This document shows, piece after piece, positions 32,000-46,100 of a stretch of 64,000 bases of DNA. The translations under genes were made by a program, and so were the position numbers. The notes under the pieces were generated by a model. The model searched no databases. It saw only the letters and a list, made by a program, of their open reading frames with translations, and was not told where the DNA came from. Every line of letters starts with the position of its first letter. Position 1 is the stretch's first letter. The stretch is taken from positions 372,001 through 436,000 of the forward strand of contig BOKW01000002.1 of NCBI GenBank assembly GCA_016861185.1. The letters are read 5' to 3'. This DNA comes from Betaproteobacteria bacterium (GTDB taxonomy: Bacteria > Pseudomonadota > Gammaproteobacteria > Burkholderiales > Burkholderiaceae_F).

Positions 32000-32560
32000 T
32001 CAGACGGTCATGATCTCCTTTTCCTTCTCGGCGATCAGCTTGTCGATCTCGGCGACGAAGCGGTCGGTGAGCTTCTGCACCTCGTCCTGCGCGCGCCGCT
32101 CTTCGTCTTCGGACACTTCCTTCTTCTTCAGCAGGTCCTTCAGGTGCGCGATCGCGTCGCGCCGCAGGTTGCGCACCGCGACCTTGGCGGTCTCGCCTTC
32201 GTGCCGCACGACCTTGGTCAGTTCGCGGCGCCGCTCCTCGGTGAGCGGCGGCATCGGCACGCGGATCACGTCGCCGTGCGTGGCCGGGTTCAAACCGAGG
32301 TCGGAGTCGCGGATCGCCTTCTCAATCACGGACGCCATCTTCTTCTCCCACGGCTGCACCGTGATCGTCCGGGCGTCGCCGAGCCCGACGTTCGCCACCT
32401 GCGCGATCGGCACCATCGAGCCGTAGTAGTCGACCAGCACGTGATCGAGCAGGCCCGTGTGGGCGCGGCCGGTGCGGACCTTGGCCAGATCGTGTTTCAG
32501 CGTTTCCACCGACTTCTGCATCTTCTGTTCGGCGGACTTGCGAATCTCGGCGATGTTCAT
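32000..32560 (-). CDS. frr: Ribosome recycling factor
   Basis: A 186-residue RRF, which together with EF-G splits post-termination ribosomes. The sequence starts [19 protein letters not shown] and shows the [15 protein letters not shown] and [15 protein letters not shown] motifs. The ATG at 32560 has a GGAGG-like site upstream (GGAGGAACGAAG). It lies 17 bases after pyrH, the usual pyrH-frr pair. Confidence 0.98.
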   Translation of the reverse strand: MNIAEIRKSAEQKMQKSVETLKHDLAKVRTGRAHTGLLDHVLVDYYGSMVPIAQVANVGLGDARTITVQPWEKKMASVIEKAIRDSDLGLNPATHGDVIRVPMPPLTEERRRELTKVVRHEGETAKVAVRNLRRDAIAHLKDLLKKKEVSEDEERRAQDEVQKLTDRFVAEIDKLIAEKEKEIMTV

Positions 32561-32577
32561 CTTCGTTCCTCCGCAAC

Positions 32578-33315
<738 letters not shown>

Positions 33316-34209
33316 TCAGCCGCGCGCTGCGGCGGCCTGTGCGGCGACCTCGGCGGCGAAGTCGGTCTGTTTCTTCTCGATGCCTTCGCCGACGACGTAC
33401 AGCACGAAGCCGTTGACCGTCGCGCCCTTGGCCTTGAGCAGTTGCTCGATCGTCTGCTTGCCGTCGGCGGCTTTGACGAAGACCTGACCCAGCAGCGTGA
33501 CGTCCTTCAGGAACTTCTGCACGCTACCCTCGGCGATCTTCTCGAGCATCGCCTCGGGCTTGCCCGCCTCGCGCGCCTTTTCGATCGCGATGCGGCGCTC
33601 GGTATCGATCAGTTCGCGCGCCACTCCGGAAGCGTCGAGCGATTTGGGCTTGCTCGCGGCGATGTGCATCGCCAGATCCTTGCCCAGCTCCGCATCGCCG
33701 CCGGTCACGTCGACCAGCACGCCGATCTTCGAGCCGCCGTGCACATAGGACGCGATGCGGCCCTTCGCCTCGATGCGGGCGAAGCGGCGGATCGACATGT
33801 TCTCGCCGATCTTGCCGATCAGCGCGGTGCGCGCGCTCTCGACCGTGCCGTCGCCGAGCGGCAGCGCCGCCAGCGCCGCGACGTCGGCCGGCTTGCGCCC
33901 GGCGACCAGTTGCGCCACGTTTCGGGCGAACGCGATGAAGTCGTCGTTCTTCGCGACGAAGTCGGTTTCGCAGTTGACCTCGACGATCGCACCGAGCTTG
34001 CCGGCCGCGTCGATGCTGATGGCGACGATGCCTTCGGCCGTGACGCGGGCGGCCGCCTTGCCTGCCTTGGCGCCGAGCTTCACGCGCAGGATCTCCTCGG
34101 CCTTTGCCATGTCGCCGCCAGCTTCGGCCAGCGCCTTCTTGCATTCCATCATCGGCGCGTCGGTCTTGTCGCGCAGTTCCTTGACCATTGCAGCGGTGAT
34201 TTCCGCCAT
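33316..34209 (-). CDS. tsf: Translation elongation factor Ts
   Basis: A 297-residue guanine nucleotide exchange factor for EF-Tu. The N-terminal [16 protein letters not shown] signature and the [12 protein letters not shown] motif that contacts EF-Tu are present, and the length matches betaproteobacterial EF-Ts. A terminator-like hairpin precedes it, so it is expressed partly by readthrough from rpsB. Confidence 0.98.
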   Translation of the reverse strand: MAEITAAMVKELRDKTDAPMMECKKALAEAGGDMAKAEEILRVKLGAKAGKAAARVTAEGIVAISIDAAGKLGAIVEVNCETDFVAKNDDFIAFARNVAQLVAGRKPADVAALAALPLGDGTVESARTALIGKIGENMSIRRFARIEAKGRIASYVHGGSKIGVLVDVTGGDAELGKDLAMHIAASKPKSLDASGVARELIDTERRIAIEKAREAGKPEAMLEKIAEGSVQKFLKDVTLLGQVFVKAADGKQTIEQLLKAKGATVNGFVLYVVGEGIEKKQTDFAAEVAAQAAAARG

Positions 34210-34239
34210 TGCGAACTCCTGGATGCCTTTCGTATCTGC

Positions 34240-34260
34240 AAAAAGGGGGCTTGCGCCCCC
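34240..34260 (-). terminator. Intrinsic terminator/attenuator between rpsB and tsf
   Basis: Read on the minus strand, GGGGGC and GCCCCC form a 6-base GC stem around GCAA and are followed by five T residues (34244-34240). It sits between rpsB and tsf, where E. coli also has an attenuator, and would let rpsB be expressed above tsf. Confidence 0.7.
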
Positions 34261-34290
34261 CGTGGTTCGTCGTCGGTACGATTCGCGACC

Positions 34291-35040
34291 TCAGGCCGCT
34301 TCGTCCTCGCTGACCTCGACGAACTCCTCGTCGCTGACGGCCTGCACCACGCCTTGCAGCGCCTGCGCCTTGCCCTCGAGCGCCGCGTCGGCCACGCCGC
34401 GCGCGTACAGCCTGACCGCGCGGCTCGAATCGTCGTTGCCCGGGATCACGTAGGCGATGCCCTCGGGCGAATGGTTGGTATCGACCACGGCGACGACCGG
34501 GATGCCGAGCTTCTGCGCTTCCTGAACGGCGATCTTGTGGTAGCCGACGTCGATGACGAAGATCGCGTCGGGCAGCGCGTTCATCTCCTTGATGCCGCCG
34601 ATCGACTTGTTCAGCTTGTCGACCTCGCGCTGGAAGTCGAGCGCTTCCTTTTTCGACATCCGCTCGAGTCCGCCGTCGGCGATGACCTGCTCCATCTCCT
34701 TCAGCCGCTTGATCGACGCTTTGATCGTCTTGAAGTTGGTCAGCATGCCGCCGAGCCAGCGCTGGTCGACGTAGGGCATGCCGCAGCGCTTGGCCTCCTC
34801 GACGAGGATCTCGCGCGCCTGCCGTTTGGTGCCGACGAACAGGATCGTGCCGCGGTTGGCTGCGAGCTGCCGCACGAACTTCGCCGCGGCCTGGAACTGC
34901 TCGAGCGTGCGCTCGAGGTTGATGATGTGGATCTTGTTGCGGTGGCCGAAGATGTAAGGGGCCATCTTCGGGTTCCAGAAGCGGGTCTGGTGGCCGAAAT
35001 GCACACCCGCCTCCAGCATCTGACGCATGGTCACGGACAC
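34291..35040 (-). CDS. rpsB: 30S ribosomal protein S2
   Basis: A 249-residue S2 protein. The conserved N-terminus [20 protein letters not shown] begins at residue 5. The start chosen is a GTG at 35040, giving (M)SVTMRQM, the start seen in related betaproteobacteria, with TAGGAG seven bases upstream. The ATG four codons later lacks such a site. It is followed by a hairpin and tsf, and is divergent from map. Confidence 0.97.
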   Translation of the reverse strand: MSVTMRQMLEAGVHFGHQTRFWNPKMAPYIFGHRNKIHIINLERTLEQFQAAAKFVRQLAANRGTILFVGTKRQAREILVEEAKRCGMPYVDQRWLGGMLTNFKTIKASIKRLKEMEQVIADGGLERMSKKEALDFQREVDKLNKSIGGIKEMNALPDAIFVIDVGYHKIAVQEAQKLGIPVVAVVDTNHSPEGIAYVIPGNDDSSRAVRLYARGVADAALEGKAQALQGVVQAVSDEEFVEVSEDEAA

Positions 35041-35177
35041 GGAACGACTCCTACCAAGGTTGGGTCCAACGCAACCGTCTCGGCCTCCGCACGGCGGAAG
35101 CACCTTGGCGACGGTGCGCGCGGTTTGCGCCTCGGAGCGGAAGGGAAAACCGCCGATCCGCGCCGAAGCAGCCCGCT

Positions 35178-35183
35178 ATTATA
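35178..35183 (-). promoter_or_regulatory. Predicted -10 box of rpsB promoter; 225-base divergent region
   Basis: A perfect minus-strand TATAAT lies about 138 bases before the rpsB start, leaving a long leader that could carry S2 autoregulation as in other bacteria. No clear -35 is seen. The rest of 35041-35265 is GC-rich; I recognise no other gene or RNA in it. The map promoter must also lie here. Confidence 0.4.
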
Positions 35184-35265
35184 CGGGCCTGATTCGAGCC
35201 GCGTCATCTGGAAAGGGCTGCGGCCCGAGCCTCCGTCACGTTCGCCGCCCGCCGCCAGCCGACCT

Positions 35266-36099
35266 ATGCCGATCGCCATCAAGAACGCCGAGGACATCGC
35301 CGGCATGCGCGTGGCGGGCCGCCTCGCCGCGGAGGTGCTGGACTTCATCACTCCGCACGTCAAGCCCGGCGTCACGACCGCCGAGCTCGACCGGATCTGC
35401 CATGACTACATGGTCAATGTCCAGGGCACGACGCCAGCGCCGCTGAACTACGCGCCCCCTGGCTATCGGCCTTTTCCGAAGTCGATCTGCACGTCGGTCA
35501 ACCATCAGGTCTGCCACGGCATCCCCGGCGACCGCGTGCTGAAGAACGGCGACATCGTCAACATCGACGTCACGGTGATCAAGGACGGCTACCACGGCGA
35601 CACGAGCCGGATGTTCTACGTCGGCGAGCCGTCGATCGCCGCGCGGCGATTGTGCGAGGTCACCTACGAGTGCATGTGGCTCGGCATCGAGCAGGTCCGC
35701 CCCGGCGCCCACCTCGGCGACATCGGACACGCGATCCAGGTGCACGCCGAAAAGCACGGCTACAGCGTCGTACGCGAGTTCTGCGGGCACGGCATCGGCC
35801 GCCGGTTCCACGAGGAGCCGCAAGTCCTGCACTACGGCAAACCCGGTACGCTCGACCGGTTGGTGCCGGGCATGACTTTCACCGTCGAGCCCATGATCAA
35901 CGCCGGACGGCGCGACATCAAGGAACTGGCCGACGGTTGGACCATCGTCACCAAGGACCACAGCCTGTCGGCGCAGTGGGAGCACACGGTGCTCGTGACC
36001 GAAGAGGGCTACGAGGTCCTGACCGTGTCCGCCGCCACGCCGCCTCCGCCGGCATTCGTTTCCGTAGCCAGGACGGGCACCGCGCTGGCTGCGGTCTGA
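35266..36099 (+). CDS. map: Methionine aminopeptidase, type I
   Basis: A 277-residue enzyme that removes the N-terminal methionine from nascent proteins. The pita-bread fold metal ligands are in NIDVTVIKDGYHGDTSR (two Asp), CGHGIGRRFHEEP (His), FTVEPM (Glu) and WEHTVLVTE (Glu); HQVCHGIPG contributes the substrate His. A ~15-residue Ala/Pro-rich tail is extra. It is divergent from rpsB and 10 bases before glnD, a common proteobacterial order. Confidence 0.97.
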   Translation: MPIAIKNAEDIAGMRVAGRLAAEVLDFITPHVKPGVTTAELDRICHDYMVNVQGTTPAPLNYAPPGYRPFPKSICTSVNHQVCHGIPGDRVLKNGDIVNIDVTVIKDGYHGDTSRMFYVGEPSIAARRLCEVTYECMWLGIEQVRPGAHLGDIGHAIQVHAEKHGYSVVREFCGHGIGRRFHEEPQVLHYGKPGTLDRLVPGMTFTVEPMINAGRRDIKELADGWTIVTKDHSLSAQWEHTVLVTEEGYEVLTVSAATPPPPAFVSVARTGTALAAV

Positions 36100-36109
36100 G
36101 AAGTCCTCG

Positions 36110-38665
36110 ATGAACGATGTCGGCTTCGCGCTGCGCACCGAGCTGAGCGCGGAGCGCGAGCGGCTGATCGCGGCGTTCCGCCAGGGTGCGCCGGTGCAGC
36201 GGCTGCTCGGCGGGCTGTGCCGCGCAGTCGACCGGCTGCTGCAACGCGTGGCGCGCGAGGCCGGGCTGACCCGGCACGCCGCGATCGTCGCCGTCGGCGG
36301 CTACGGCCGAGGCGAGCTGTTCCCGCATTCCGACGTCGATATCCTGATCATCCCGCGCGCCGATTGCAGCGAGCGCCAGAAGGCGGCGATCGAGGACCTC
36401 GTCGGCATCCTGTGGGACATGGGGTTGCACCTCGGCCACAGCGTGCGAACCGTCGACGAGTGCCGCAGCGAAGCGGCGCAGGACGTCACGATCCTCACGT
36501 CGATGCTCGAATCGCGCCGCGTCGCCGGTCCCCCGTCGTTGTACGAAGAGCTGGCGCGGGCGATCGTCGGCGTGCTCGACGCGCAGTCCTTCTTCCGCGC
36601 CAAGGTGCTCGAGCAGCAGCAGCGCCACACGAAGTTCCAGGACACGCCGTACAGCCTCGAACCCAACTGCAAGGAGAGCCCCGGCGGATTGCGCGATCTG
36701 CAGGTGCTGCTGTGGGTCGCACGCGCAGCCGGCCTCGGCACCTCATGGGCCGAGCTCGAAAGGCGCCGCCTGCTGACGCGCGCCGAGCTGGCGATGCTCG
36801 TGCACAACGAGCGGACGCTGAAGCGGATCCGCGCCTGGCTGCACATCGTCTCCGGCCGGCGCGAGGACCGGCTCGTCTTCGACGTGCAGCACGCGGTCGC
36901 ATCCGCCGCAGGCATCGAGGCAACCGCTACGCGCCGCGCCAGCGAAGTGCTGATGCAGCGCTACTACTGGGCAGCCAAGGCGGTCAGCCAGCTCAACACG
37001 ATCGTGCTGCAGAACATCGAGGAGCGGCTGTTTCCGCACGACGCCGCCCACACCGCGCCGGTCGACGCGACCTTGGTCGCGCGCAACGAGCTGCTCGACA
37101 TCGACGACGATCGCGCGCTCGATCGCGATCCGAATGCGCTGCTGCGCGCCTTCCTCACGCTGCAGCGGCACCCCGAGCTGAAGGGCATGAGCGCGCGGCT
37201 GCTGCGCGCGATCTGGCACGGCCGCAACCTGATCAACGGCGCGTTCCGGCGCGACCCGGTCAACCGCGCGACTTTCCTTGCGATCCTGCAGCAGAACCGC
37301 GGCGTGCTGCACGAGCTGCGGCGGATGAACCAGTGGTCGGTCCTCGGCCGCTATCTGCCGGTGTTCCGCCGCATCGTGGGTCAGATGCAGCACGACCTGT
37401 TCCACGTCTACACGGTCGACCAGCACATCCTGATGGTCGTGCGCAATCTGCGCCGCTTCATGCAGGCCGAACACGCGCACGAGTATCCGCTGTGCAGCCA
37501 GCTGATCGCCGACTTCGAGCGCCCATGGCTGCTGCTGATCGCGGCGCTGTTCCACGACATTGCCAAGGGTCGCGGCGGCGATCACAGCGAACTGGGTGCG
37601 CGCGACGCACGGACGTTCTGCCGCCAGCACGGCCTGTCCCGCGAGGACACCGAGCTGGTCGTCTTTCTCGTCGAACACCACCTGACGATGTCGCGCGTCG
37701 CACAGAAGCAGGACATCGCCGACCCGGCGGTGATCGAGCGCTTCGCCCGTCTCGTCGGCAGCGAGCGGCGCCTGGTCGCGCTGTATCTGCTGACCGTCGC
37801 CGACATCCGCGGCACGAGCCCGCGCGTATGGAACGCGTGGAAAGGCAAGCTGCTCGAGGACCTGTTCCTGCTGACGCGCCGGCAGCTCGGCGGCGAAGCG
37901 GTCCCGGCGACGGCGGAGCTGGAAGGCCGCAAGCGCGAAGCGCTCGCCACGCTGCGGCTGTACGGGCTGTCGGAGACGGCGCACGAACCGCTGTGGGCCG
38001 AACTCGACGTCGTCTACTTCCTGCGCCATACGGCGAAAGACATCGCGTGGCACGCGCGCTCGCTGGTGGCGCACGTACGCACCGACAAGCCGATCGTGCG
38101 CACGCGGCTGTCGCAGGTCGGCGAAGGCGCCGAGGTGCTGATCTACGTCCGCGACCAGAAGGACCTGTTCGCACGCATCTGCGGCTACTTCGACAGCCGC
38201 AACCTGAGCATCCTCGACGCCAAGATCCATACGACGCGGCACGGCTACGCGCTCGACACCTTCGTCGTCACCGACAACGGACGCACCCCGCACTATCGGG
38301 CGCTGCTGACGCAGATCGAGCACGAGCTGACCGAGTGGCTCGCCAAGCCGGCCGAGCTGCCGCAGCCGGTCAAGGGCCGGCTGTCGCGGCATTCGCGCCA
38401 CTTTCCGATTTCGCCGAGCGTGCAGCTCCAGCCGGACGAGCGCGCCGAGCACTATCTGCTCGAGGTCGTCGCGACCGACCGCATCGGCCTGCTGTACGCG
38501 ATCACGCGCGTGCTCGCGCGCCACAACGTCAACGTCCACACGGCGAAGATCCTGACGCTCGGCGAACGCGTCGAGGACGTGTTCCTGATCGACGGCCCGA
38601 TTCTGGAGAGCCCGCGCGGGCAGCTTCAGCTCGAAGGCGACCTGCTGGAAGCGCTCGCGCACTGA
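36110..38665 (+). CDS. glnD: Bifunctional PII uridylyltransferase/uridylyl-removing enzyme
   Basis: An 851-residue nitrogen sensor that uridylylates PII under nitrogen limitation and deuridylylates it when glutamine is high. Order: nucleotidyltransferase domain with GGYGRGELFPHSDVDILI (about 63-80), a helical linker, an HD domain with LFHDIAKGRGGDHSELGA (about 482-500), and two C-terminal ACT domains (about 675-750 and 785-850) that bind glutamine. All catalytic residues seem intact and length is normal. Confidence 0.97.
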   Translation: MNDVGFALRTELSAERERLIAAFRQGAPVQRLLGGLCRAVDRLLQRVAREAGLTRHAAIVAVGGYGRGELFPHSDVDILIIPRADCSERQKAAIEDLVGILWDMGLHLGHSVRTVDECRSEAAQDVTILTSMLESRRVAGPPSLYEELARAIVGVLDAQSFFRAKVLEQQQRHTKFQDTPYSLEPNCKESPGGLRDLQVLLWVARAAGLGTSWAELERRRLLTRAELAMLVHNERTLKRIRAWLHIVSGRREDRLVFDVQHAVASAAGIEATATRRASEVLMQRYYWAAKAVSQLNTIVLQNIEERLFPHDAAHTAPVDATLVARNELLDIDDDRALDRDPNALLRAFLTLQRHPELKGMSARLLRAIWHGRNLINGAFRRDPVNRATFLAILQQNRGVLHELRRMNQWSVLGRYLPVFRRIVGQMQHDLFHVYTVDQHILMVVRNLRRFMQAEHAHEYPLCSQLIADFERPWLLLIAALFHDIAKGRGGDHSELGARDARTFCRQHGLSREDTELVVFLVEHHLTMSRVAQKQDIADPAVIERFARLVGSERRLVALYLLTVADIRGTSPRVWNAWKGKLLEDLFLLTRRQLGGEAVPATAELEGRKREALATLRLYGLSETAHEPLWAELDVVYFLRHTAKDIAWHARSLVAHVRTDKPIVRTRLSQVGEGAEVLIYVRDQKDLFARICGYFDSRNLSILDAKIHTTRHGYALDTFVVTDNGRTPHYRALLTQIEHELTEWLAKPAELPQPVKGRLSRHSRHFPISPSVQLQPDERAEHYLLEVVATDRIGLLYAITRVLARHNVNVHTAKILTLGERVEDVFLIDGPILESPRGQLQLEGDLLEALAH

Positions 38666-38680
38666 GTGCGGAGCGGCGCG

Positions 38681-39226
38681 CTATTCCTCGGGTGTAGCGT
38701 CCAGGCCGGGGAACAGCACGTCGGTGAAGCCGAAGCGCGTGAAGTCGCGCATCCGCATCGGGTACAGGATGCCGTCGAGGTGGTCGCATTCGTGCTGCAC
38801 GACCCGCGCGTGGAAGCCGTCGACCGTGCGATCGATGGCGCCGCCCTTCTCGTCGAAACCGCGGTAACGCACGCGCGCATGGCGCGGCACCACGCCGCGC
38901 AGGCCCGGCACCGACAGGCAGCCCTCCCAGCCCTCTTCGACCTCTTCCGACAGCGGCTCGATCACCGGATTGATCAGCACCGTGCGCGGCACCGGCGGCG
39001 CGTCCGGATAACGCGGATTGCGCGCGGCCGGATCGTCGTAGCCGAAGATCACCACGCGCAGCGGCACGCCGATCTGCGGCGCCGCGAGCCCCGCGCCGTT
39101 GGCCGCGCGCATCGTGTCGAACATGTCCGCCAGCAGCGTTCGCAGTTCGGGCGTGTCGAAGGCGCGCACCGGCTCGGCCACCCTCAACAGCCGCGGATCG
39201 CCCATGCGCAGGATCTCCCGGATCAC
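38681..39226 (-). CDS. def: Peptide deformylase
   Basis: A 181-residue Fe/Zn hydrolase that removes the formyl group from initiator methionine. The three motifs are [18 protein letters not shown] (metal Cys) and QHECDHLDG (metal His pair and catalytic Glu). The start is a GTG at 39226 overlapping the stop of the phosphorylase gene (GTGA); [14 protein letters not shown] matches the start of family members better than the internal ATG at 39205. It is convergent with glnD. A second def elsewhere in the genome is likely. Confidence 0.95.
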   Translation of the reverse strand: MIREILRMGDPRLLRVAEPVRAFDTPELRTLLADMFDTMRAANGAGLAAPQIGVPLRVVIFGYDDPAARNPRYPDAPPVPRTVLINPVIEPLSEEVEEGWEGCLSVPGLRGVVPRHARVRYRGFDEKGGAIDRTVDGFHARVVQHECDHLDGILYPMRMRDFTRFGFTDVLFPGLDATPEE

Positions 39227-39966
39227 CCTGCCCTCCGCACCGCTTCCTCGAGGATGCGCACCGCGCGCACGATCGTGGCGTTCATCACGTGGTCGAGGTC
39301 CTCGAGCTTGATCTCGTGCTTGCTGTCGCCGCGTCCGGCGGCATGGTTGACGACCACGCCGAGCGCCGCGTAGTCCAGCCCCGCTTCCCGCGCCAGCGCC
39401 GCCTCCGGCATGCCGGTCATGCCGACGACGTCGCCGCCGTCGCGCGCGATCCGCTCGATCTCCGCCGCGGTTTCGAGCCGCGGTCCCTGGGTGCACGCGT
39501 AGGTCGCGCCGTCGACGACCGACTCGTCGCAGGCTGCGGCGGCTTCGATCAGCAGCCTTCGCATCCGCGCCGAATAAGGCTGCGTGAAGTCGACGTGCGT
39601 GACCGGGCTTTCCGTGCCTTCGAAGAACGTCGACTTGCGGCTGTGCGTGTAGTCGATGATCTGGTCGGGAACGACCAGCGTGCCCGGCCCGAGGTCGTGC
39701 CGCACGCCGCCGCAAGTCGCGATCGCGATCACGCCGGACACGGCCAGATCCTTCAGCGCCCAGATGTTGGCGCGGTAGTTGATCTCGTGCGGCGCGATCG
39801 TGTGACCATAGCCGTGTCGCGCGAGGAAAACGACCTCGCGGCCGGCGAGCGTGCCGAAGGTCATCGCGCCCGACGGCTCGCCGTACGGCGTTCGCATGAC
39901 CTGCCGCCGCGTGTTCTGCAGCGCCGACAGTTTCGCGAGCCCGCTGCCACCGATGATTGCGTACAT
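39223..39966 (-). CDS. S-methyl-5'-thioinosine / thioadenosine phosphorylase
   Basis: A 247-residue class I purine nucleoside phosphorylase of the MTAP/MTIP group. The N-terminal [11 protein letters not shown] phosphate loop, [33 protein letters not shown] and [14 protein letters not shown] motifs are present. In Pseudomonas the closest type prefers methylthioinosine, produced by deaminating methylthioadenosine; many betaproteobacterial members are annotated that way. It salvages the by-product of polyamine or quorum-signal synthesis. Whether inosine or adenosine is preferred here needs the base-binding loop compared. It lies 15 bases after ligA and overlaps def. Confidence 0.88.
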   Translation of the reverse strand: MYAIIGGSGLAKLSALQNTRRQVMRTPYGEPSGAMTFGTLAGREVVFLARHGYGHTIAPHEINYRANIWALKDLAVSGVIAIATCGGVRHDLGPGTLVVPDQIIDYTHSRKSTFFEGTESPVTHVDFTQPYSARMRRLLIEAAAACDESVVDGATYACTQGPRLETAAEIERIARDGGDVVGMTGMPEAALAREAGLDYAALGVVVNHAAGRGDSKHEIKLEDLDHVMNATIVRAVRILEEAVRRAG

Positions 39967-39981
39967 CCGTCCCGACCTCCT

Positions 39982-43088
<3,107 letters not shown>

Positions 43089-43100
43089 CAAAGCGTCGCG

Positions 43101-46100
43101 TCAGGCGGCCTCGGCGGTCAGCCGCACGGCGCTGTCGATATCGACGGCAACGATACGCGAGACGCCCTGCTCCTGCATCGTCACGCCGATCAACTGCTCC
43201 GCCATTTCCATCGCGATCTTGTTGTGCGTGATGAACAGGAACTGCGTGTTGCCGGTCATCGAGCGCACCAGGTCGCAGAAGCGTTCGGTGTTCGCGTCGT
43301 CCAGCGGCGCGTCGACCTCGTCGAGCAGGCAGAACGGGGCGGGATTCAGCTTGAACAGCGCGAACACCAGCGCGGTCGCGGTCAACGCCTTTTCGCCGCC
43401 CGACAGCAGGTGGATCGTGCTGTTGCGCTTGCCCGGCGGCTGCGCCATCACTTGCACGCCGGCATCGAGGATCTCGTCGCCGGTCATCGTCAGCTTCGCT
43501 TCGCCGCCGCCGAAGAGCTTCGGGAAAAGCTGGCCGAACTGCACGTTGACCTGATCGAAGGTCTGCTGCAGCAGCTCGCGCGTTTCGCGATCGATGCGTC
43601 GGATCGCGTCTTCGAGCGTGCCGATGGCCGCCTTCAGGTCGCTCGACTGCGCGTCCAGGAAGCCCTTGCGCTCGCGCGCCTGCCCCAGTTCCTCCAGGGC
43701 CGCCAGGTTGACCGCGCCGAGCGCTTCGATCTCCTGCGCCAGCCGCACGATCTCCGACTGCAGGGCCGCCGGTTTGACGGGTGCGGCCTCGAGCTTCGCC
43801 GCCAGCGCCGCCTCGTCGGCATGAACTTCGGCAAGCTGCTGCGCGTACTGCTCGACCGCGAGCCGCGCGGCCTGCTCCTTCAACTGCAGCTCGGTGATCT
43901 TGTCGCGCCGCGGCTGCTGCTCGCGCTCGAGCTGCAGCCGCCTTTCGTCGGTCGCGCGAAGCTGCTGCGCCAGCTCGTCGAGCCGGCTGCGCGCTTCGCG
44001 CAGCCTTTCCTCGGCGGCGCCGCGCTGCGCGAGCCAGCCGTCCAGTCCGCTGCGCACCGCGCTGTCGTCGAGCCGCACCATCTCGGCGCGCGCCGCTTCG
44101 ATATCGGTCGCCAGCCGCGCGGCGTCGGACTCGGCCACCTGGATCGCGTGCGCCACGTCGGCCGCACGTTCGCGCGCCGAAGCGACCTCGAACTCGATGC
44201 GCTGGCGTTCGGCGGCGAGCCGCTGCTGCTCCTCGCGCGCTTCGCGCTGACGCCTGTCGGCGTCCTCGTAGGCGACACGCGCCGCTTCCACCGCCTCCTG
44301 CTTCGCCGCCAGCTCCTGGTCGAGCTGCTGGAAGCGCTCGTCGGCGTCGCCGCGGTGCGCGCGCAGCGCCGCCTCGTGCGAAGCGACTTCGGCCAGTTCG
44401 TTGTCGATCTGGCCGGCGCGATGCCGCACGCGGTCGATCAGCTCGCCGAGCTTGACCGCCTCGAGCTGCACGGTGTGCAGTTGCGAGCGCAGCCGTTCGG
44501 ACGCCTGCCGCTCGGCGTTCGCCTGCTCCTGCGCGCTGCGCAACAACGCTTCGCAGCGCGTGAACGCCGCGCCGGCCTGCTCGACCATCAGCTTCTGCGC
44601 GCGCAGTTCGCGCTCGAGGTTCTCGATCTCCTGGCGGCGGGCCAGCAACCCCGCCTTCCGGTCGTCCTGCGCGTAGAAGCGCACCGCGTAGCGCGAGATG
44701 CGGTGCCCCGCCTTCGTCACGAAGTGCCCGCCCGGCGGCAGCTCGGCGCGCCGCGAGAGCGCCTGTCCGACGTCGTCGGCGATGAACACGTTCGCGAGCC
44801 AGTCGCCGAGCACTGCGGCGAGCGCGGCGTCGTGGCCGCGCACGCGGTCCGCGAGCCGGACGAAGCCGGCGGGGGCGGCGGGCGCGGCCACGGCGCCGGC
44901 CGGTGCGTAGAACGCGACGCGCGCCGGCGGCGAATTGGTCGCGAGCCCCGCCAGGGTGTCGAGACGGCCGACTTCGAGCGCTTCGATGCGCTCGCGCAGC
45001 ACGGCCTCGAACGCCGTTTCCCAGCCGGGCTCGACGTGCATCTTGCGGAACAGCCGCGGCAGGCTTTCGAGTCCCTGCGCGCGCAACCAGGGATCGAGCC
45101 GCTCGTCGGCTTCGACGTTGGCCTGCAGTTCCTGCAGCGCGTGCAGGCGCGCTTCCAGCTTGGCGAGCGCTTCGGTCTCGCGGGTGCGCGTCTCCAGCAG
45201 ACCCTGCCGCTCGCCTTGCGCCTGCGCGAGCTGCGCTTCGGCCTGCTGCAGCCGCTGCGCGCTCGCGGCCAGCTCGGTCTCGAGCCGTGCGATGTCGGAC
45301 TTCAGCGCGGCCAGCCGCTGCTCGTCGGGCGCACCGAGATGCGCCTTCTCCTCCTGCAGCCGCTCCCGGCGCGCCAGCAGCGAACCCAGTTCGCGATCGA
45401 ACGCGCGCTGCTCGGAGGCGGCCGCTTCGATCGCCTGCTCGGCGAGCGCGGCTTCCGCGCGCGCGGCGGACAGCGCGTCGCGCGTCGTCTCGTATTCCGT
45501 CCGCAACTGCGGCAATCCGGCCTCGTGCTCGGCGCCTTGCGCGGCGGCGGCCTGCAGGCGCCGCCCGCCTTCTTCGATCTGGCGCTCGAGCTCGGCGGCG
45601 CGCGCCTTCAGCTCCTCGGCCTCGCGCAGCCGGCGCTCGCGCGTGGCGATCAGCGTGTCGGTCTGCGCCGCCAGCCGCGCGCGGCCGTCGACGATCATGC
45701 GGATCTCCGACTCGAGCTTGCCGATCTCGGCGTTGATCTGCAGCACTTCGCCTTGCGCGGCGTGCACCGCGTCCGATGCCGCGTAGTGCGCGGCGCGCAC
45801 CTCCTCCAGCAGACGCTCGGTCGCGCGCAATTCGGCGACATGCTGCTCGAGCGCGGCGCTGCGCGCTTCGATGTCGCGCGCGACCCTCTCCTGCTCGGCC
45901 GCCGCCTCGCGCTTGCGGCTCGCCCACAGGAGCTGCTGCTGCTCGTCGTGCGCGGCTTTGAGGTTGCGGTACTTCTGCGCGACCTCGGCCTGCTGCTCGA
46001 GCTTGGCGATGTTGCCGTCCAGCTCGCGCAGGATGTCTTCGACGCGCGTCAGGTTGTCGCGCGTGTCGGCCAGGCGGTTCTCGGTTTCGCGCCGGCGTTC

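Noticed and set aside
43089-43091. TTG start for zipA one codon before the ATG (and likewise at 60281 for the quinone oxidoreductase)
   Set aside because: In both cases the ATG immediately after gives an equivalent protein; at the oxidoreductase it is also well spaced from GGAGGTGA.
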